This document shows positions 17,543 to 33,763 of a stretch of DNA of 64,000 bases, piece by piece (position 1 is the first letter of the stretch; the number at the start of each line of letters is the position of its first letter). The translations under genes and the position numbers were made by a program. The stretch spans positions 105,141-169,140 of the forward strand of contig JAXLSW010000013.1 in NCBI GenBank assembly GCA_046330415.1, given 5' to 3'. Source of the stretch: RHKX01 sp046330415. GTDB lineage: Bacteria; Actinomycetota; Thermoleophilia; Solirubrobacterales; 70-9. The notes beneath the pieces were generated by a model. The model saw nothing but the letters and a program-made list of their open reading frames with translations, was not told the DNA's origin and ran no database searches.

Positions 17543-18339
17543 TGGCGGGCAAGCGAGGCAAGGGCTACCGCGACGCGCTCGAGCGGGTCGATCGCAACCA
17601 CCATTACGAGCCGGCCGAGGCGGTCGCGTTGCTGAAGAAGACGGCGCGGGCACGCTTCGACGAGACCGTCGAGGTCCACATCCGCCTCGGCGTCAACGTC
17701 CGCCACGCCGACGAGCAGCTGCGCGGCACCCTGGCGCTGCCCAACGGCGCCGGCCGCGACGTCACCGTCGCCGTCTTCGCCGAGGGCGACAAGGCACGTG
17801 AGGCGACCGAGGCCGGGGCCGAGTTCGTCGGCTCCGACGAGCTCGCCGAGCGAATCGAGGCCGGCTGGACCGACTTCGACCTGGTGATCGCGACCCCCGA
17901 CCAGATGCCGAAGGTCGGCCGCCTCGGCCGCATCCTCGGCCCGCAGGGGAAGATGCCGAACCCGAAGGTCGGGACCGTCACCGACGACGTCGCCAAGGCG
18001 GTCTCGGAGACGAAGTCGGGCAAGATCGAGTACCGGACCGACCGCCAGGCGGTCGTCCACCTCGCGATCGGCAAGGCCTCCTTCGACGAGCGGGCGCTGC
18101 TCGAGAACTACGCCGCGGTGATCGACGAGATCGTCCGCGCCAAGCCCGCCGCCGCCAAGGGCCGCTACATCATCTCGATCACGCTGACGACGACGATGGG
18201 CCCCGGCATTCGCGTCGACGCGAGCCGCACCCGCGAGGCCGAGATCCTCGGCAGCGGCGAGGTGGCCGAGGACGGGGGCGATTCGGCGGACGCCGGGGCT
18301 CCCGCCGCCGAGGCGGTCGCCGAGCCCGCGACGGCGTAG
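17542..18339 (+). CDS. rplA: 50S ribosomal protein L1 with acidic C-terminal tail
   Basis: 265 residues. The L1 core (about residues 1-232) shows KGYRDALERVDRNHHYEPAEAV, LPNGAGRDVTVAVFAEG, GRLGRILGPQGKMPNPKVGTVT and TTTMGPGIRVD. L1 forms the L1 stalk at the E site and in some bacteria represses its own operon. The last about 30 residues are Glu/Asp/Ala-rich and are not part of the usual family. The rplJ-rplL genes that usually follow are 6 kb away, interrupted by vapBC and two secreted-protein genes. Confidence 0.97.
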   Translation: MAGKRGKGYRDALERVDRNHHYEPAEAVALLKKTARARFDETVEVHIRLGVNVRHADEQLRGTLALPNGAGRDVTVAVFAEGDKAREATEAGAEFVGSDELAERIEAGWTDFDLVIATPDQMPKVGRLGRILGPQGKMPNPKVGTVTDDVAKAVSETKSGKIEYRTDRQAVVHLAIGKASFDERALLENYAAVIDEIVRAKPAAAKGRYIISITLTTTMGPGIRVDASRTREAEILGSGEVAEDGGDSADAGAPAAEAVAEPATA

Positions 18340-18414
18340 GCGGCGAGCGAAGCGGGCGCGGCCAATCGCGCCCGCACGACGTCCGCGCCCGGGCGCCCGG
18401 GCGCCAATCCGCAT

Positions 18415-18459
18415 CGAGATGCAACGAACGGGAGGATCTCTCCCGCTGGTCGCATCTCG
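18415..18459. terminator. Stem-loop between convergent rplA and vapC module 2
   Basis: CGAGATGC (18415-18422) pairs with GCATCTCG (18452-18459), and CGGGAG (18429-18434) pairs with CTCCCG (18440-18445) inside it. It lies 75 bases after rplA and 46 bases before the end of the convergent toxin gene. It has no T-run on either side, so it may be a bidirectional factor-independent or processing hairpin rather than a textbook terminator. Confidence 0.5.
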
Positions 18460-18504
18460 GCGTTGAGGGTGTGCGGCCGGGGACGCTGACCAGCCGCCCA
18501 CCCC

Positions 18505-18936
18505 TCACCAGAGGTCCGCCAGCGCTCCCTGGTCGATCGGGTCGATGCGGTGAAGCTGCTCCACGTCGTCGAAGGCACGGTCGGCGGTGACGATGTCGGT
18601 GATCCCGTAGCGGATGCAGGTGGCGGCGTGGAGGCGGTCGTTGGCGCCGAGCCGGGTGTCGGCGGGTAGCTCGAGGCCGAAGGCGATGTCGAGCACCTCG
18701 TCGTCGATGGGGAGCAGCGGCCGCAGGATGGTGTGAGCTCCCCGCGCCTGACCGTCCAGGCCCGGCACCCGGCCGGACATCTCGAGGTGCCAGACCTCCT
18801 CGATCACGGCGGAGTTCGCTACGCCGACGGCCCGGGCGTCGCTGATCGCATCCATGATCTCGATGGATCCGGGCTGGCGGGAATCGTCCTCGGCCACTGC
18901 GTAGACGATGACGTTGGCGTCGACGAAGAAGCTCAC
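18505..18936 (-). CDS. vapC: VapC-type PIN-domain ribonuclease toxin, module 2
   Basis: 143 residues, the same length as module 1. The four acids are present: FFVDANVIVYAVAEDD, VIEEVWHLEMSGR, LGANDRLHAATC and VTADRAFDDV. Identity to the module 1 toxin is obvious along the whole chain (VDANV-x-VYAVA, EEVWHLE-x-SGR, ANDR-x-H-x-ATC, RIDP-x-D). It starts 4 bases after its antitoxin on the minus strand. The target RNA is unknown. Confidence 0.9.
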   Translation of the reverse strand: MSFFVDANVIVYAVAEDDSRQPGSIEIMDAISDARAVGVANSAVIEEVWHLEMSGRVPGLDGQARGAHTILRPLLPIDDEVLDIAFGLELPADTRLGANDRLHAATCIRYGITDIVTADRAFDDVEQLHRIDPIDQGALADLW

Positions 18937-18940
18937 TAGG

Positions 18941-19201
18941 TCACTTTGAGTCGAGCTCCGGATCCCAGTCGTGCTCCGACTGGATGATCCGCTCGAGCTC
19001 CTCCGGTGAGAGGTTGATCTTCACTCGACGCTTTCGCATCTCCTCGACCGCCGCCCGTCGGCGCTCGCGATCGCCGTCGTAGCGGGCGTCGATCGCCTCC
19101 CGGATCAGCTCGCCGATCGGCCGGCCGGTTCGTAGCGACTCGCGGTCGAGCATCACCCGCTGGCGCGGCTCGATCAGCAGCTGCAGTCGCTCCTTAGCCA
19201 T
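18941..19201 (-). CDS. vapB: VapB-type ribbon-helix-helix antitoxin, module 2
   Basis: 86 residues. RHH N-terminus MAKERLQLLIEPRQRVMLDRESLRTGRPIGELIREAID, then a charged toxin-binding tail with RKRRVKINLSPEELERIIQ. The gene is read away from rplA and sits 3 bases from its own operator. It is paralogous to the antitoxin at 14456-14713, with the same M-x-KERLQ and REAID signature at the DNA-binding strand, which agrees with the near-identical operators. Confidence 0.88.
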   Translation of the reverse strand: MAKERLQLLIEPRQRVMLDRESLRTGRPIGELIREAIDARYDGDRERRRAAVEEMRKRRVKINLSPEELERIIQSEHDWDPELDSK

Positions 19202-19203
19202 CG

Positions 19204-19220
19204 TGTGTAGAGCCTACACA
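19204..19220. promoter_or_regulatory. Operator palindrome of the second vapBC module
   Basis: TGTGTAGAGCCTACACA on the plus strand reads TGTGTAGGCTCTACACA on the coding strand: 7-base perfect arms and a GCT centre, 2 bases upstream of the vapB start. It differs from the module 1 operator only by a symmetric A/T to G/C exchange next to the centre. Confidence 0.75.
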
Positions 19221-19321
19221 CACAGCCCGCCACCCCAGGCGCTGGGACGCCTGGCTTGCAGCTCCGTCCAGAAACCGTCCAGCCCTGAGGTGGGCGCGTA
19301 AAGGGGTGGCTTGGGTGGTCG

Positions 19322-20152
19322 ATGCACCTCACCATGAGGGGAATCCACCAAGCACTCGTCGCCCTGTTCACCACCGGCCTGATCGTCGCGCCGGTCGCCC
19401 ACGCCAAGAGCGTCGAGCTCATCCCGGGCGACTACGACGGGAAGGGCCAGGGGATCAAGGCCGTCGTCTCCGTCGACGACTTCGGCGATGGCGCGATCGA
19501 CTTCTCGCTGAAGGCGTCCTGCGGCAACGTGAGGGGCACGCTCGAGCTCGACGCGGCGCCCAACGGCGCGCTCAAGGGGCGTAAGGACAAGGGCTCGAAG
19601 TCCACGGTCGTCCGCATCTCCCCCGATGCCACCGACGCGCTCAACGGGACCGTCCGCTACTCCCAGGATCCCGGCAAGGACGACGATGGCTGCAAGGCGA
19701 AGCGCTCCTTCACCGCCGAGCTAGACGCCGACAGCTCCGAGGCGGTCAAGTCCCTGGCCGGTCACTACTCGGGCGAGGGTGACGACGGCGGCCTGCCCAT
19801 CGACTTCACGGTCGCCTACGACCGCGCCGCCGGTGGACTGCAGATCCGCAACATGAGCTTCCAGACCGACACCGAGTGCTGGGACGACTACGACGGCGAC
19901 GGGGAGGACGACGATCTCGTCGCCAAGGTCAGCGGCCTGTCCGGCGAGGTCGACTCCGACGGCTACTTCGAGATCGACTACATGCCCGACGACGACAACG
20001 AGCTCTACGTCGACGGCACCATCGAGGACGGCGAGGCCGAGCTGTACGTGGAGGTCGGCGGCTACTTCGCCCCCGACGGCACGTCGCAGATCGGCGGACC
20101 GTTCGAGTGCGACAGCTGGGGCGAGGACTACTTCGCCACCAAGGATGGGTGA
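19322..20152 (+). CDS. Secreted acidic protein, unknown function
   Basis: 276 residues from the ATG at 19322 (an in-frame ATG at 19334 is equally possible). The signal peptide ends VAPVAHA. The mature part is very acidic and beta-rich: two related parts of about 110 residues each (ELIPGDYDGKGQGI ... SCGNVRGTLEL, then SLAGHYSGEGDDGGLPIDFTV ... DTECWDDYDGDGEDDD), with Asp clusters that might bind calcium. No family is recognised. The gene overlaps the next start by 8 bases, so the two secreted proteins are probably made together. Confidence 0.65.
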   Translation: MHLTMRGIHQALVALFTTGLIVAPVAHAKSVELIPGDYDGKGQGIKAVVSVDDFGDGAIDFSLKASCGNVRGTLELDAAPNGALKGRKDKGSKSTVVRISPDATDALNGTVRYSQDPGKDDDGCKAKRSFTAELDADSSEAVKSLAGHYSGEGDDGGLPIDFTVAYDRAAGGLQIRNMSFQTDTECWDDYDGDGEDDDLVAKVSGLSGEVDSDGYFEIDYMPDDDNELYVDGTIEDGEAELYVEVGGYFAPDGTSQIGGPFECDSWGEDYFATKDG

Positions 20153-23100
20153 GCGGCGGCACATCTCGGGACCCGGGGGCGCGGCGAAGGCCGCGCTCCT
20201 CGCGTTTGTTGCGGCCGTTTCCCTTTCGCTGGTCCTTCTCCTCGGCGCCGCCTCAGCGCAGGCCGCGCCTCCCGCCAACGACGACTTCGCCAACGCGACC
20301 GTCCTCGCGGCGGCCCTTCCCGCCAACGAGTCGGGCAACCTCGCCGAGGCCACCCGCGAGGCCGGAGAGCCCGACCACACCGGGTTCGCGCTCGGCGGCG
20401 GCCACACCGTCTGGTACCGCTGGAGCCCCGCCGTCGACACCACCGTCGCCGTCGGGACGTGCGGGAGCGCCAGCTACGCGGCCGTCTCCGTCTACGCCCA
20501 CGGGCCGGCGAGCTCGCCCGGCGCGCGGCTCGGCACCACCTCCGGCTGCCTCAACGGCACCAGCGCCATCGTCCACGCGCAGGCGGGCCAGAACTACTTC
20601 GTCGCCGTCGAGAACGTCAGCCTCGGTGAGGCTCCGGGCGGCTACACGCTGAAGCTCCAGGTCGCCGGTTCGCTGGCGGGCCGCGTCCTCAACGAGTCCT
20701 CTCAGCCGGTCGCCGACCACTGCATCTCGGTGATCGATCCGGCGACCGATACGACCGTGACCACCGAGCAGACCGGATCCGACGGCCGCTGGTCGGTGGA
20801 GCTGCCGCCGGCGAGCTACCGGGTGCGCTTCGACGGCTGCACGCCGGGCGGCCCCTACGCGCGGGAGTTCTGGCAGAACGCCGCCGATGTCGATGCGGCC
20901 GCGACGATCGTGCTCGCCCCCGGGCAGGCGCGGACGGGGATCGACGCCTCGCTCGAGCCGGGTTCCTCCATCGCCGGCAACCTGACCCGCCCGGGTGGGG
21001 ACGCCGTCGGCGGTGCCTGCGTTTCCATCTTCGATCCCCAGCACCCCGAGCGCGAGGTCGCCTCGACCACCACCGATCCGGCGGGCCACTACAGCGTCAC
21101 CAACCTCTCCGCCGCCCCCTACAAGGTGCTCTTCGAGCCGGGATGCAACAGCAGCTCCGACCTCCAGGACGAGTACTTCAACGACAGGGGCACGTTCGCG
21201 ACGGCCGATCTCGTGACGCTCGCCGCGGGGCAGAGCCGCAACGACGTCAGCGCGCAGCTCGGCGACGGCGCCTCGATCAGCGGCACCGTCCGCGACGGCG
21301 CCAACAACGCGCTCGAGGGCATCTGCGTCTCCGCCAAGGCGACGGCCGGTGAGTTCGAGACCGGCGCCCAGACCATCTCCAACGGCAGCTACACGATCGG
21401 CGGGCTGCCGTCGGGCGATTACGTGATCCGGTTCAGCGACTGCATGGGCGGCCTCTTCGCCGGCGAGTACTACGACGATTCGCCGGATCTGGCGGGCGCC
21501 GATCCCGTCACCGTCGCCCGCGAGCAGGACCTGACCGGGATCAACGCCAACCTGAGCGAGAACGGCTCGATCTCGGGCGTGGTCACCGGCCCCGCCGCCG
21601 AGGAGCTCGAGGGGGTCTGCGTCGTCGCCTTCGACTCCGGCGACAACGAGGTCTCGAGCTCGACGACCGACAGCAGCGGCGCCTACTCGATCAACGGCCT
21701 CTCCCCGGGCTCCTACCGGCTGCACTTCGTCGACTGCGCGAGCGGCGGCTACGTCGACGAGTACTGGAACAACCGCGCGACGCTGGAGAGCGCCGATGCG
21801 ATCACCGTCCAGTCGGGCCAGGAGGCGAGCGGCAAGAACGCGCTGCTCGCTTCCGCCGGCGCGATCACCGGCACCGTGACCAAGCCGGGTGGCGCCCCCG
21901 CTCCGGGCATCTGCGTCTCGGCGCTCAGCGTCAACGGCGACGAGCTGCAGATGGCCGGCACCGACGAGAACGGCGACTACCTGATCACGCACCTCACCCC
22001 GGGCAACTACAAGGTCGTCTTCCGCGACTGCGACGGCGGCCTGCTGGCGGCGGAGTTCTACAACGACAAGCCGACCTTCGCGGCCGCCGACCTGGTCGAG
22101 GTCGAGCAGGGCCTGCAGACCGAGAACATCAACGCGCAGCTTGCCAACGCGGGCTCGATCTCGGGCGACGTGACAATGGAGGGCATCTCCCCGGCGGCCG
22201 ACGTCTGCGTCTCCGCCTTCAGCTCCGCCGACGCGATCTACCCGATCATGGCGACAGCGACGAGCGCCTCCGGCCACTACACGCTCGCCGGGCTCCAGCC
22301 GGGCAGCTACAAGGTCTACTTCGACGGCTACTGCTCGGGCGACCAGCTCTCCGAGGAGTTCTTCAACGACGCCGCCACGTTCGCGGCGGCCACCTCGGTG
22401 AGCGTCACCGCCTCCAGCGACCACTCCGGGATCAACGCATCGTTGATCGCGACGCAGGCGCCCACGGTGGCGATCGACTCCGGCCCGGTCGGCCCCACCG
22501 CCGACGCGACGCCGACCTTCGCGTTCTCACGAACGGGCGGCGGCGCGGTCGAGTGCTCGATCGACACGGGCACGGCGAACTACGGGCCCTGCTCCAACGC
22601 GCTCGCGCACACCCCCGCGTCGAACCTGAGCGACGGCTCCTACACCTTCAGGGTTCGCGTCTCCAACGCGGCCGGCGAGGACGTCGAGACGCGCGCGTTC
22701 AGCGTCGACACGACGCCGCCGACGGTGAGCGTCACCGGCGGGCCGACCGGCGCCACCAACGAGACCCGGCCGACCTTCACCTTCGCCGCCCAGGCCGGCT
22801 CCGCGGCGCAGTGCTCGATCGACTCGGGCACCGCCTCCTACGGCCCGTGCACGAGCGCCTCGACCCACCAGCCCGCCACCGCCTTGGCGGAGGGCAGCTA
22901 CACCCTGCGGGTCCGGGCCACCGACGCGGTCGGCAACTCCACCGTCGCGACGCGGACCTTCAGCGTCGACACCACCGCGCCGGCGATCAGCGTCACCGGC
23001 GGGCCGAGCGGGGCCACCACCAACCCGAAGCCGACGTTCACCTTCAACGGTGAGGCGGGCGCCACGGTCGACTGCTCGATCTCCGCGGGGGCCGCCTCCT

Positions 23101-24251
23101 TCGGTGCCTGCTCTGCGCCCGGCTCCCACACGCCCGCCACCAACCTGAGCGACGGCTCCTACACCTTCACGGCGCGGGCGACCGATGCCGCCGGCAACGC
23201 AGCGACCGCGACGCGCACCTTCAGCGTCGACACCGCGGCCCCGAACACGACCATCACCGGCGGACCGAACCAGGGCGAGACGATCACGACCGCGAGCGCG
23301 CAGTTCACCTTCACATCCAGCGAGAGCGGGTCGAGCTTCCAGTGCAGCGTCGACTCCGGGGCCTACGCGTCCTGCTCCTCGCCCCACACGCTGAGCAGCC
23401 TCAGCAACGGCTCGCACTCCTTCGCGGTCCGCGCGACCGACGGGGCCGGGAACACCGACGCGACGCCGGCGTCGCGGACGTTCACCGTCGACACGAGCGA
23501 CCACACGCCGCCCGAGACGACGATCAGCACCGGCCCCGCCGAGGGCGCGACGATCACGACCGGCTCGACCTCGTTCGCATTCAGCTCCAACGAGGCGGGC
23601 TCGAGCTTCGAGTGCAAGCTCGACGCCGGGACGTTCCAGTCGTGCAGCTCGCCGCGGGCGCTGAGCGGGCTCGCCAACGGCTCCCACAACTTCTCAGTCC
23701 GCGCGACCGACCCGAACGGGAACGTCGACGCGACCCCGGCGAGCCGCACGTTCACCGTGGCGATCGACAGCACGGCTCCCGACACGGTCATCGACTCCGG
23801 GCCCGACGGGACGATCACGACGAGCTCAGGCTCCTTCACGTTCCACTCGACCGAGAGCGGCGGGGGCTTCGAGTGCCAGCTCGACGGCGGGGCCTACTCC
23901 GGCTGCACCTCCCCCTACGCGATGAGCGGGCTGGCGAACGGCTCCCACACCTTCTCGGTGCGCGCGACGGATGCTGCGGGCAACACCGATCCCTCCGCCG
24001 CGAGCCGCACCTTCACGGTCCAGGTGGCGGACGATCCGACTGGCCCCTTCGAGCCACCGAAGCCGCCCGACCCAGGCGCCTGCGACGCCGCCAGGGCGCA
24101 GCTGACGAGCGCCCAGAACGCGCTGAAGAAGGCGAAGGCGAAGCTCAAGAAGGCGAAGAGCAAGGGCGCCAAGAAGAAGGCGAAGAAGGCGGTCAAGAAG
24201 GCCAAGCAGGAGATCTCGGCCGCCAACGGCGCCGTCTCCGACTCCTGCTGA
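20145..24251 (+). CDS. Large surface protein: PPC-like domain, carboxypeptidase-regulatory-like repeats, Ig-like repeats, Lys-rich C-terminal hairpin
   Basis: 1368 residues. A signal peptide (about 1-40) leads to a PPC-like domain (APPANDDFANATVL ... NYFVAVENVSLG, residues 40-175). Then come about seven units of 75-80 residues with the pattern GSISG-V-x-CVSAF ... GHYT-x-GLPPGSYKV, typical of Cna-B/carboxypeptidase-regulatory-like folds (to about 765). Six Ig-like units of about 80-90 residues follow, each with F-x-CSID and GSYTF-VRATDAAGN (to about 1300). The end is a Lys-rich helical hairpin bracketed by Cys at CDAARAQL and the final Cys. It is probably an extended cell-surface or adhesive protein. 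Its position inside the rplKA-rplJL cluster is unusual. Confidence 0.85.
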   Translation: MGERRHISGPGGAAKAALLAFVAAVSLSLVLLLGAASAQAAPPANDDFANATVLAAALPANESGNLAEATREAGEPDHTGFALGGGHTVWYRWSPAVDTTVAVGTCGSASYAAVSVYAHGPASSPGARLGTTSGCLNGTSAIVHAQAGQNYFVAVENVSLGEAPGGYTLKLQVAGSLAGRVLNESSQPVADHCISVIDPATDTTVTTEQTGSDGRWSVELPPASYRVRFDGCTPGGPYAREFWQNAADVDAAATIVLAPGQARTGIDASLEPGSSIAGNLTRPGGDAVGGACVSIFDPQHPEREVASTTTDPAGHYSVTNLSAAPYKVLFEPGCNSSSDLQDEYFNDRGTFATADLVTLAAGQSRNDVSAQLGDGASISGTVRDGANNALEGICVSAKATAGEFETGAQTISNGSYTIGGLPSGDYVIRFSDCMGGLFAGEYYDDSPDLAGADPVTVAREQDLTGINANLSENGSISGVVTGPAAEELEGVCVVAFDSGDNEVSSSTTDSSGAYSINGLSPGSYRLHFVDCASGGYVDEYWNNRATLESADAITVQSGQEASGKNALLASAGAITGTVTKPGGAPAPGICVSALSVNGDELQMAGTDENGDYLITHLTPGNYKVVFRDCDGGLLAAEFYNDKPTFAAADLVEVEQGLQTENINAQLANAGSISGDVTMEGISPAADVCVSAFSSADAIYPIMATATSASGHYTLAGLQPGSYKVYFDGYCSGDQLSEEFFNDAATFAAATSVSVTASSDHSGINASLIATQAPTVAIDSGPVGPTADATPTFAFSRTGGGAVECSIDTGTANYGPCSNALAHTPASNLSDGSYTFRVRVSNAAGEDVETRAFSVDTTPPTVSVTGGPTGATNETRPTFTFAAQAGSAAQCSIDSGTASYGPCTSASTHQPATALAEGSYTLRVRATDAVGNSTVATRTFSVDTTAPAISVTGGPSGATTNPKPTFTFNGEAGATVDCSISAGAASFGACSAPGSHTPATNLSDGSYTFTARATDAAGNAATATRTFSVDTAAPNTTITGGPNQGETITTASAQFTFTSSESGSSFQCSVDSGAYASCSSPHTLSSLSNGSHSFAVRATDGAGNTDATPASRTFTVDTSDHTPPETTISTGPAEGATITTGSTSFAFSSNEAGSSFECKLDAGTFQSCSSPRALSGLANGSHNFSVRATDPNGNVDATPASRTFTVAIDSTAPDTVIDSGPDGTITTSSGSFTFHSTESGGGFECQLDGGAYSGCTSPYAMSGLANGSHTFSVRATDAAGNTDPSAASRTFTVQVADDPTGPFEPPKPPDPGACDAARAQLTSAQNALKKAKAKLKKAKSKGAKKKAKKAVKKAKQEISAANGAVSDSC

Positions 24252-24269
24252 GCTGATTCCCTACACTGC

Positions 24270-24409
24270 CCGGTCCCGAAGCCGAAGACCGCAGGCGGGG
24301 CGATAGCCCCATAACCGCCCGGTGACGTCAGTCCAAGGGTGCGGCCAGCGCAGGTGGAGCCGGCAGCAAGCCTGTCCGAGCCCGCCCGCGTGCGGGCTCT
24401 TCTGATTTC
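24270..24409 (+). ncRNA. L10 (rplJL) leader with terminator-type hairpin
   Basis: The region before rplJ has the L10-binding core AAGACCGCAGGCGG, then a GGC-ATAGCC hairpin and ATAACCGCCCGGTGACG, matching the conserved kink-turn leader that L10(L12)4 binds in many bacteria. It ends in GAGCCCGC (24378-24385) pairing with GCGGGCTC (24392-24399), followed by TTCTGATTTC, a terminator-type hairpin. Excess L10 would favour shut-off of rplJ-rplL. A possible -10 (TACACT, 24262-24267) lies just upstream without a clear -35. Confidence 0.85.
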
Positions 24410-24457
24410 GGGGGAGTTTCAAGACACCCGAATTCGAACCCGACGACAGGACTTCCG

Positions 24458-25132
24458 ATGGACAGAGAAGAGAAGGCCGCAGCGGTCGCCGAGATCGGCG
24501 AGGAGCTCGATCGCTCCACCGCCGTCTTCGCGGTCGACTACCGCGGCATCTCGGTGCCGCAGGCCGCTGAGCTGCGGACCAAGCTGAACGACGCCGACGC
24601 GTCGTTCAACGTCGTCAAGAACCGCCTCGCCAAGCGCGCCACCGAGGACGCCGGTGCGTCCGAGCTCGACGAGCATCTCGTCGGGCCGACGGCGCTGACC
24701 TACGTCCGCGGTGACGCGGTCGTGGCGGCGAAGGCGATCTCCGACTTCGTCAAGGAGCACGGCGTGCCCACCTACAAGGGTGGGCTCATGGACGGCTCGG
24801 CGCTCAGCCCCGAGCAGTTCGCCGCGATCGCGCGCCTGCCCGGCGTGGACGTGCTCCGCGGTCAGCTCGTCGGCCTCGCCGCGAGCCCGCTGACCGGCGT
24901 CGTGCGGACCCTCAACCAGCTCATCCAGGGCCTCACCCTGCAGCTCGGCCAGGTCGCCGAGCAGGGTCTCGTCGGGGGCGACGCTCCCGCCGAGCCCGAG
25001 CCCGAGCCCGAGCCTGAGGCCGAGGCCACCGAGGACGAGCAACCTGAAACCGAATCTGAACCTGCAGCTGAAGCTGAAGAGACCCCCGCCGACGGCGAAG
25101 ACGCCGACGCTGCGGACGACAAGGAGGACTGA
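24458..25132 (+). CDS. rplJ: 50S ribosomal protein L10 with long acidic C-terminal tail
   Basis: 224 residues. The core (about 1-172) has REEKAAAVAEIGEELDRSTAVFAVDYRGISV, FNVVKNRLAKRA and the C-terminal helix that carries L7/L12 dimers (TRVVRTLNQLIQ-like region). The tail of about 50 residues is Glu/Pro/Ala-rich (starting EPEPEPEPEAEA) and is absent from typical L10. L10 anchors the stalk and also binds the leader upstream. rplL follows after 5 bases. Confidence 0.97.
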   Translation: MDREEKAAAVAEIGEELDRSTAVFAVDYRGISVPQAAELRTKLNDADASFNVVKNRLAKRATEDAGASELDEHLVGPTALTYVRGDAVVAAKAISDFVKEHGVPTYKGGLMDGSALSPEQFAAIARLPGVDVLRGQLVGLAASPLTGVVRTLNQLIQGLTLQLGQVAEQGLVGGDAPAEPEPEPEPEAEATEDEQPETESEPAAEAEETPADGEDADAADDKED

Positions 25133-25137
25133 ACGAA

Positions 25138-25527
25138 ATGGCTGACACTCTCACCACCGACAAGTGGATCGAGGAGCTCAAGAGCATCTCCGTGCTCGAG
25201 CTCTCCGAGCGCATCAAGGCTCTCGAGGAGGAGTTCGGCGTCTCCGCGACCGCGGTTGCCGCCGCCGCTCCCGCCGCCGCGGCCGCCGGTGACGGCGGCG
25301 CCGCCGAGGAGGAGTCCGGCACCGTCGACGTCATCCTCACCGACGCCGGCGAGAAGAAGATCCAGGTCATCAAGGCGGTCCGCGCGGCCACCGGCCTGGG
25401 CCTCAAGGAGGCGAAGGCCGTCGTCGACGGCGCTCCCGGCCCCGTCAAGGAGGGCATCGAGCGCGAGGAGGCCGACAAGCTCAAGGCCGAGATCGAGGAG
25501 GCCGGCGGCTCCGTCGAGCTCAAGTAG
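25138..25527 (+). CDS. rplL: 50S ribosomal protein L7/L12
   Basis: 129 residues, normal length. It has an N-terminal dimerisation domain (IEELKSISVLELSERIKALEEEFGV), an Ala/Gly-rich hinge, and the C-terminal factor-binding domain TVDVILTDAGEKKIQVIKAVRAATGLGLKEAKAVVDGAPGPVKEG. It recruits translation GTPases to the ribosome. A strong terminator follows, and rpoB has its own promoter. Confidence 0.98.
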   Translation: MADTLTTDKWIEELKSISVLELSERIKALEEEFGVSATAVAAAAPAAAAAGDGGAAEEESGTVDVILTDAGEKKIQVIKAVRAATGLGLKEAKAVVDGAPGPVKEGIEREEADKLKAEIEEAGGSVELK

Positions 25528-25549
25528 CTCGACAGCTCAAGCTGAGGGC

Positions 25550-25595
25550 ACGGCCCCGTCCGGCGCTGCGGCGCTGGGCGGGGCCGTTGTCGTTG
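25550..25595 (+). terminator. Terminator after rplL
   Basis: ACGGCCCCG (25550-25558) pairs with CGGGGCCGT (25579-25587), with a GC-rich inner stem, and is followed by TGTCGTTGG. It lies 23 bases after rplL. Read-through to rpoB is possible, since the T-run is weak. Confidence 0.75.
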
Positions 25596-25897
25596 GAGGC
25601 GGCGACGCCCCCCGCTTGCCCTCCGCCACCCCGACCGCTACCCTCTCGGCCTCGCAGCGCACGGACCGTCACGCGATCCGCGCCAGTCGACAACCACGCC
25701 CAAGCCGCTTCTGGACATATTTTTTGGCTTGAGTAAGCCGGAAACGGGAAATCCGTCCGGTGACCTTGAAGCACGCCTTCGTGCGTTGCTATATTCAGCG
25801 GTCGCGCGTCGGCTCACATCGGAACCCCCGGTGTTCGCTCGGCCAGAGCCGCGTGCGTTTCGACCACCCCCGAATCTCCCGAGGAGCTCGCTCGACC
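25596..25897 (+). promoter_or_regulatory. rpoBC promoter region and 5' leader
   Basis: This roughly 300-base gap has no gene. TTGAAG (25766-25771), an 18-base spacer and TATATT (25790-25795) form a strong sigma70-type promoter. A transcript starting near 25802 has a leader of about 95 bases that ends in GAGGAG (25881-25886) before the TTG start of rpoB. An AT-rich tract (25717-25727) and a small GGCTT/AAGCC hairpin lie upstream of the -35; they do not form a terminator. Confidence 0.75.
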
Positions 25898-29425
<3,528 letters not shown>

Positions 29426-29504
29426 GGCATGCGGCGGGCGGTGGTGAAGCCGCCGCCCGCACACGCACGGGACACGGACTTACGAAGGACGGCTAGGAGC
29501 CAAA

Positions 29505-33613
<4,109 letters not shown>

Positions 33614-33659
33614 GCCCCAGGCCTCTCAGGCTCTCAGGCCTCTCATACGACTGTCCGAT

Positions 33660-33689
33660 GGGGCCACCGCGAGGTGGCCCCTTCGCGTT
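33660..33689 (+). terminator. Terminator after rpoC
   Basis: GGGGCCACC (33660-33668), a GCGA tetraloop and GGTGGCCCC (33673-33681) form a perfect 9-bp stem, followed by TTCGCGTT. It ends the rpoBC unit 47 bases after the stop. A short imperfect direct repeat (CAGGCCTCTCA twice) lies between the stop and the hairpin. Confidence 0.85.
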
Positions 33690-33763
33690 GAGGGCCCGAT
33701 AGGGTGCTGCGTTCCGGAGGGGGCCGGTGGCGTTGGATCGACCCCGATGACGATGGAGGCAGG

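Noticed and set aside
25717..25745. The T-rich tract with a GGCTT/AAGCC hairpin as a terminator
   Set aside because: The T-run precedes the stem on the plus strand and is an A-run after it on the minus strand, so neither direction gives a terminator; it could be an UP-like element.
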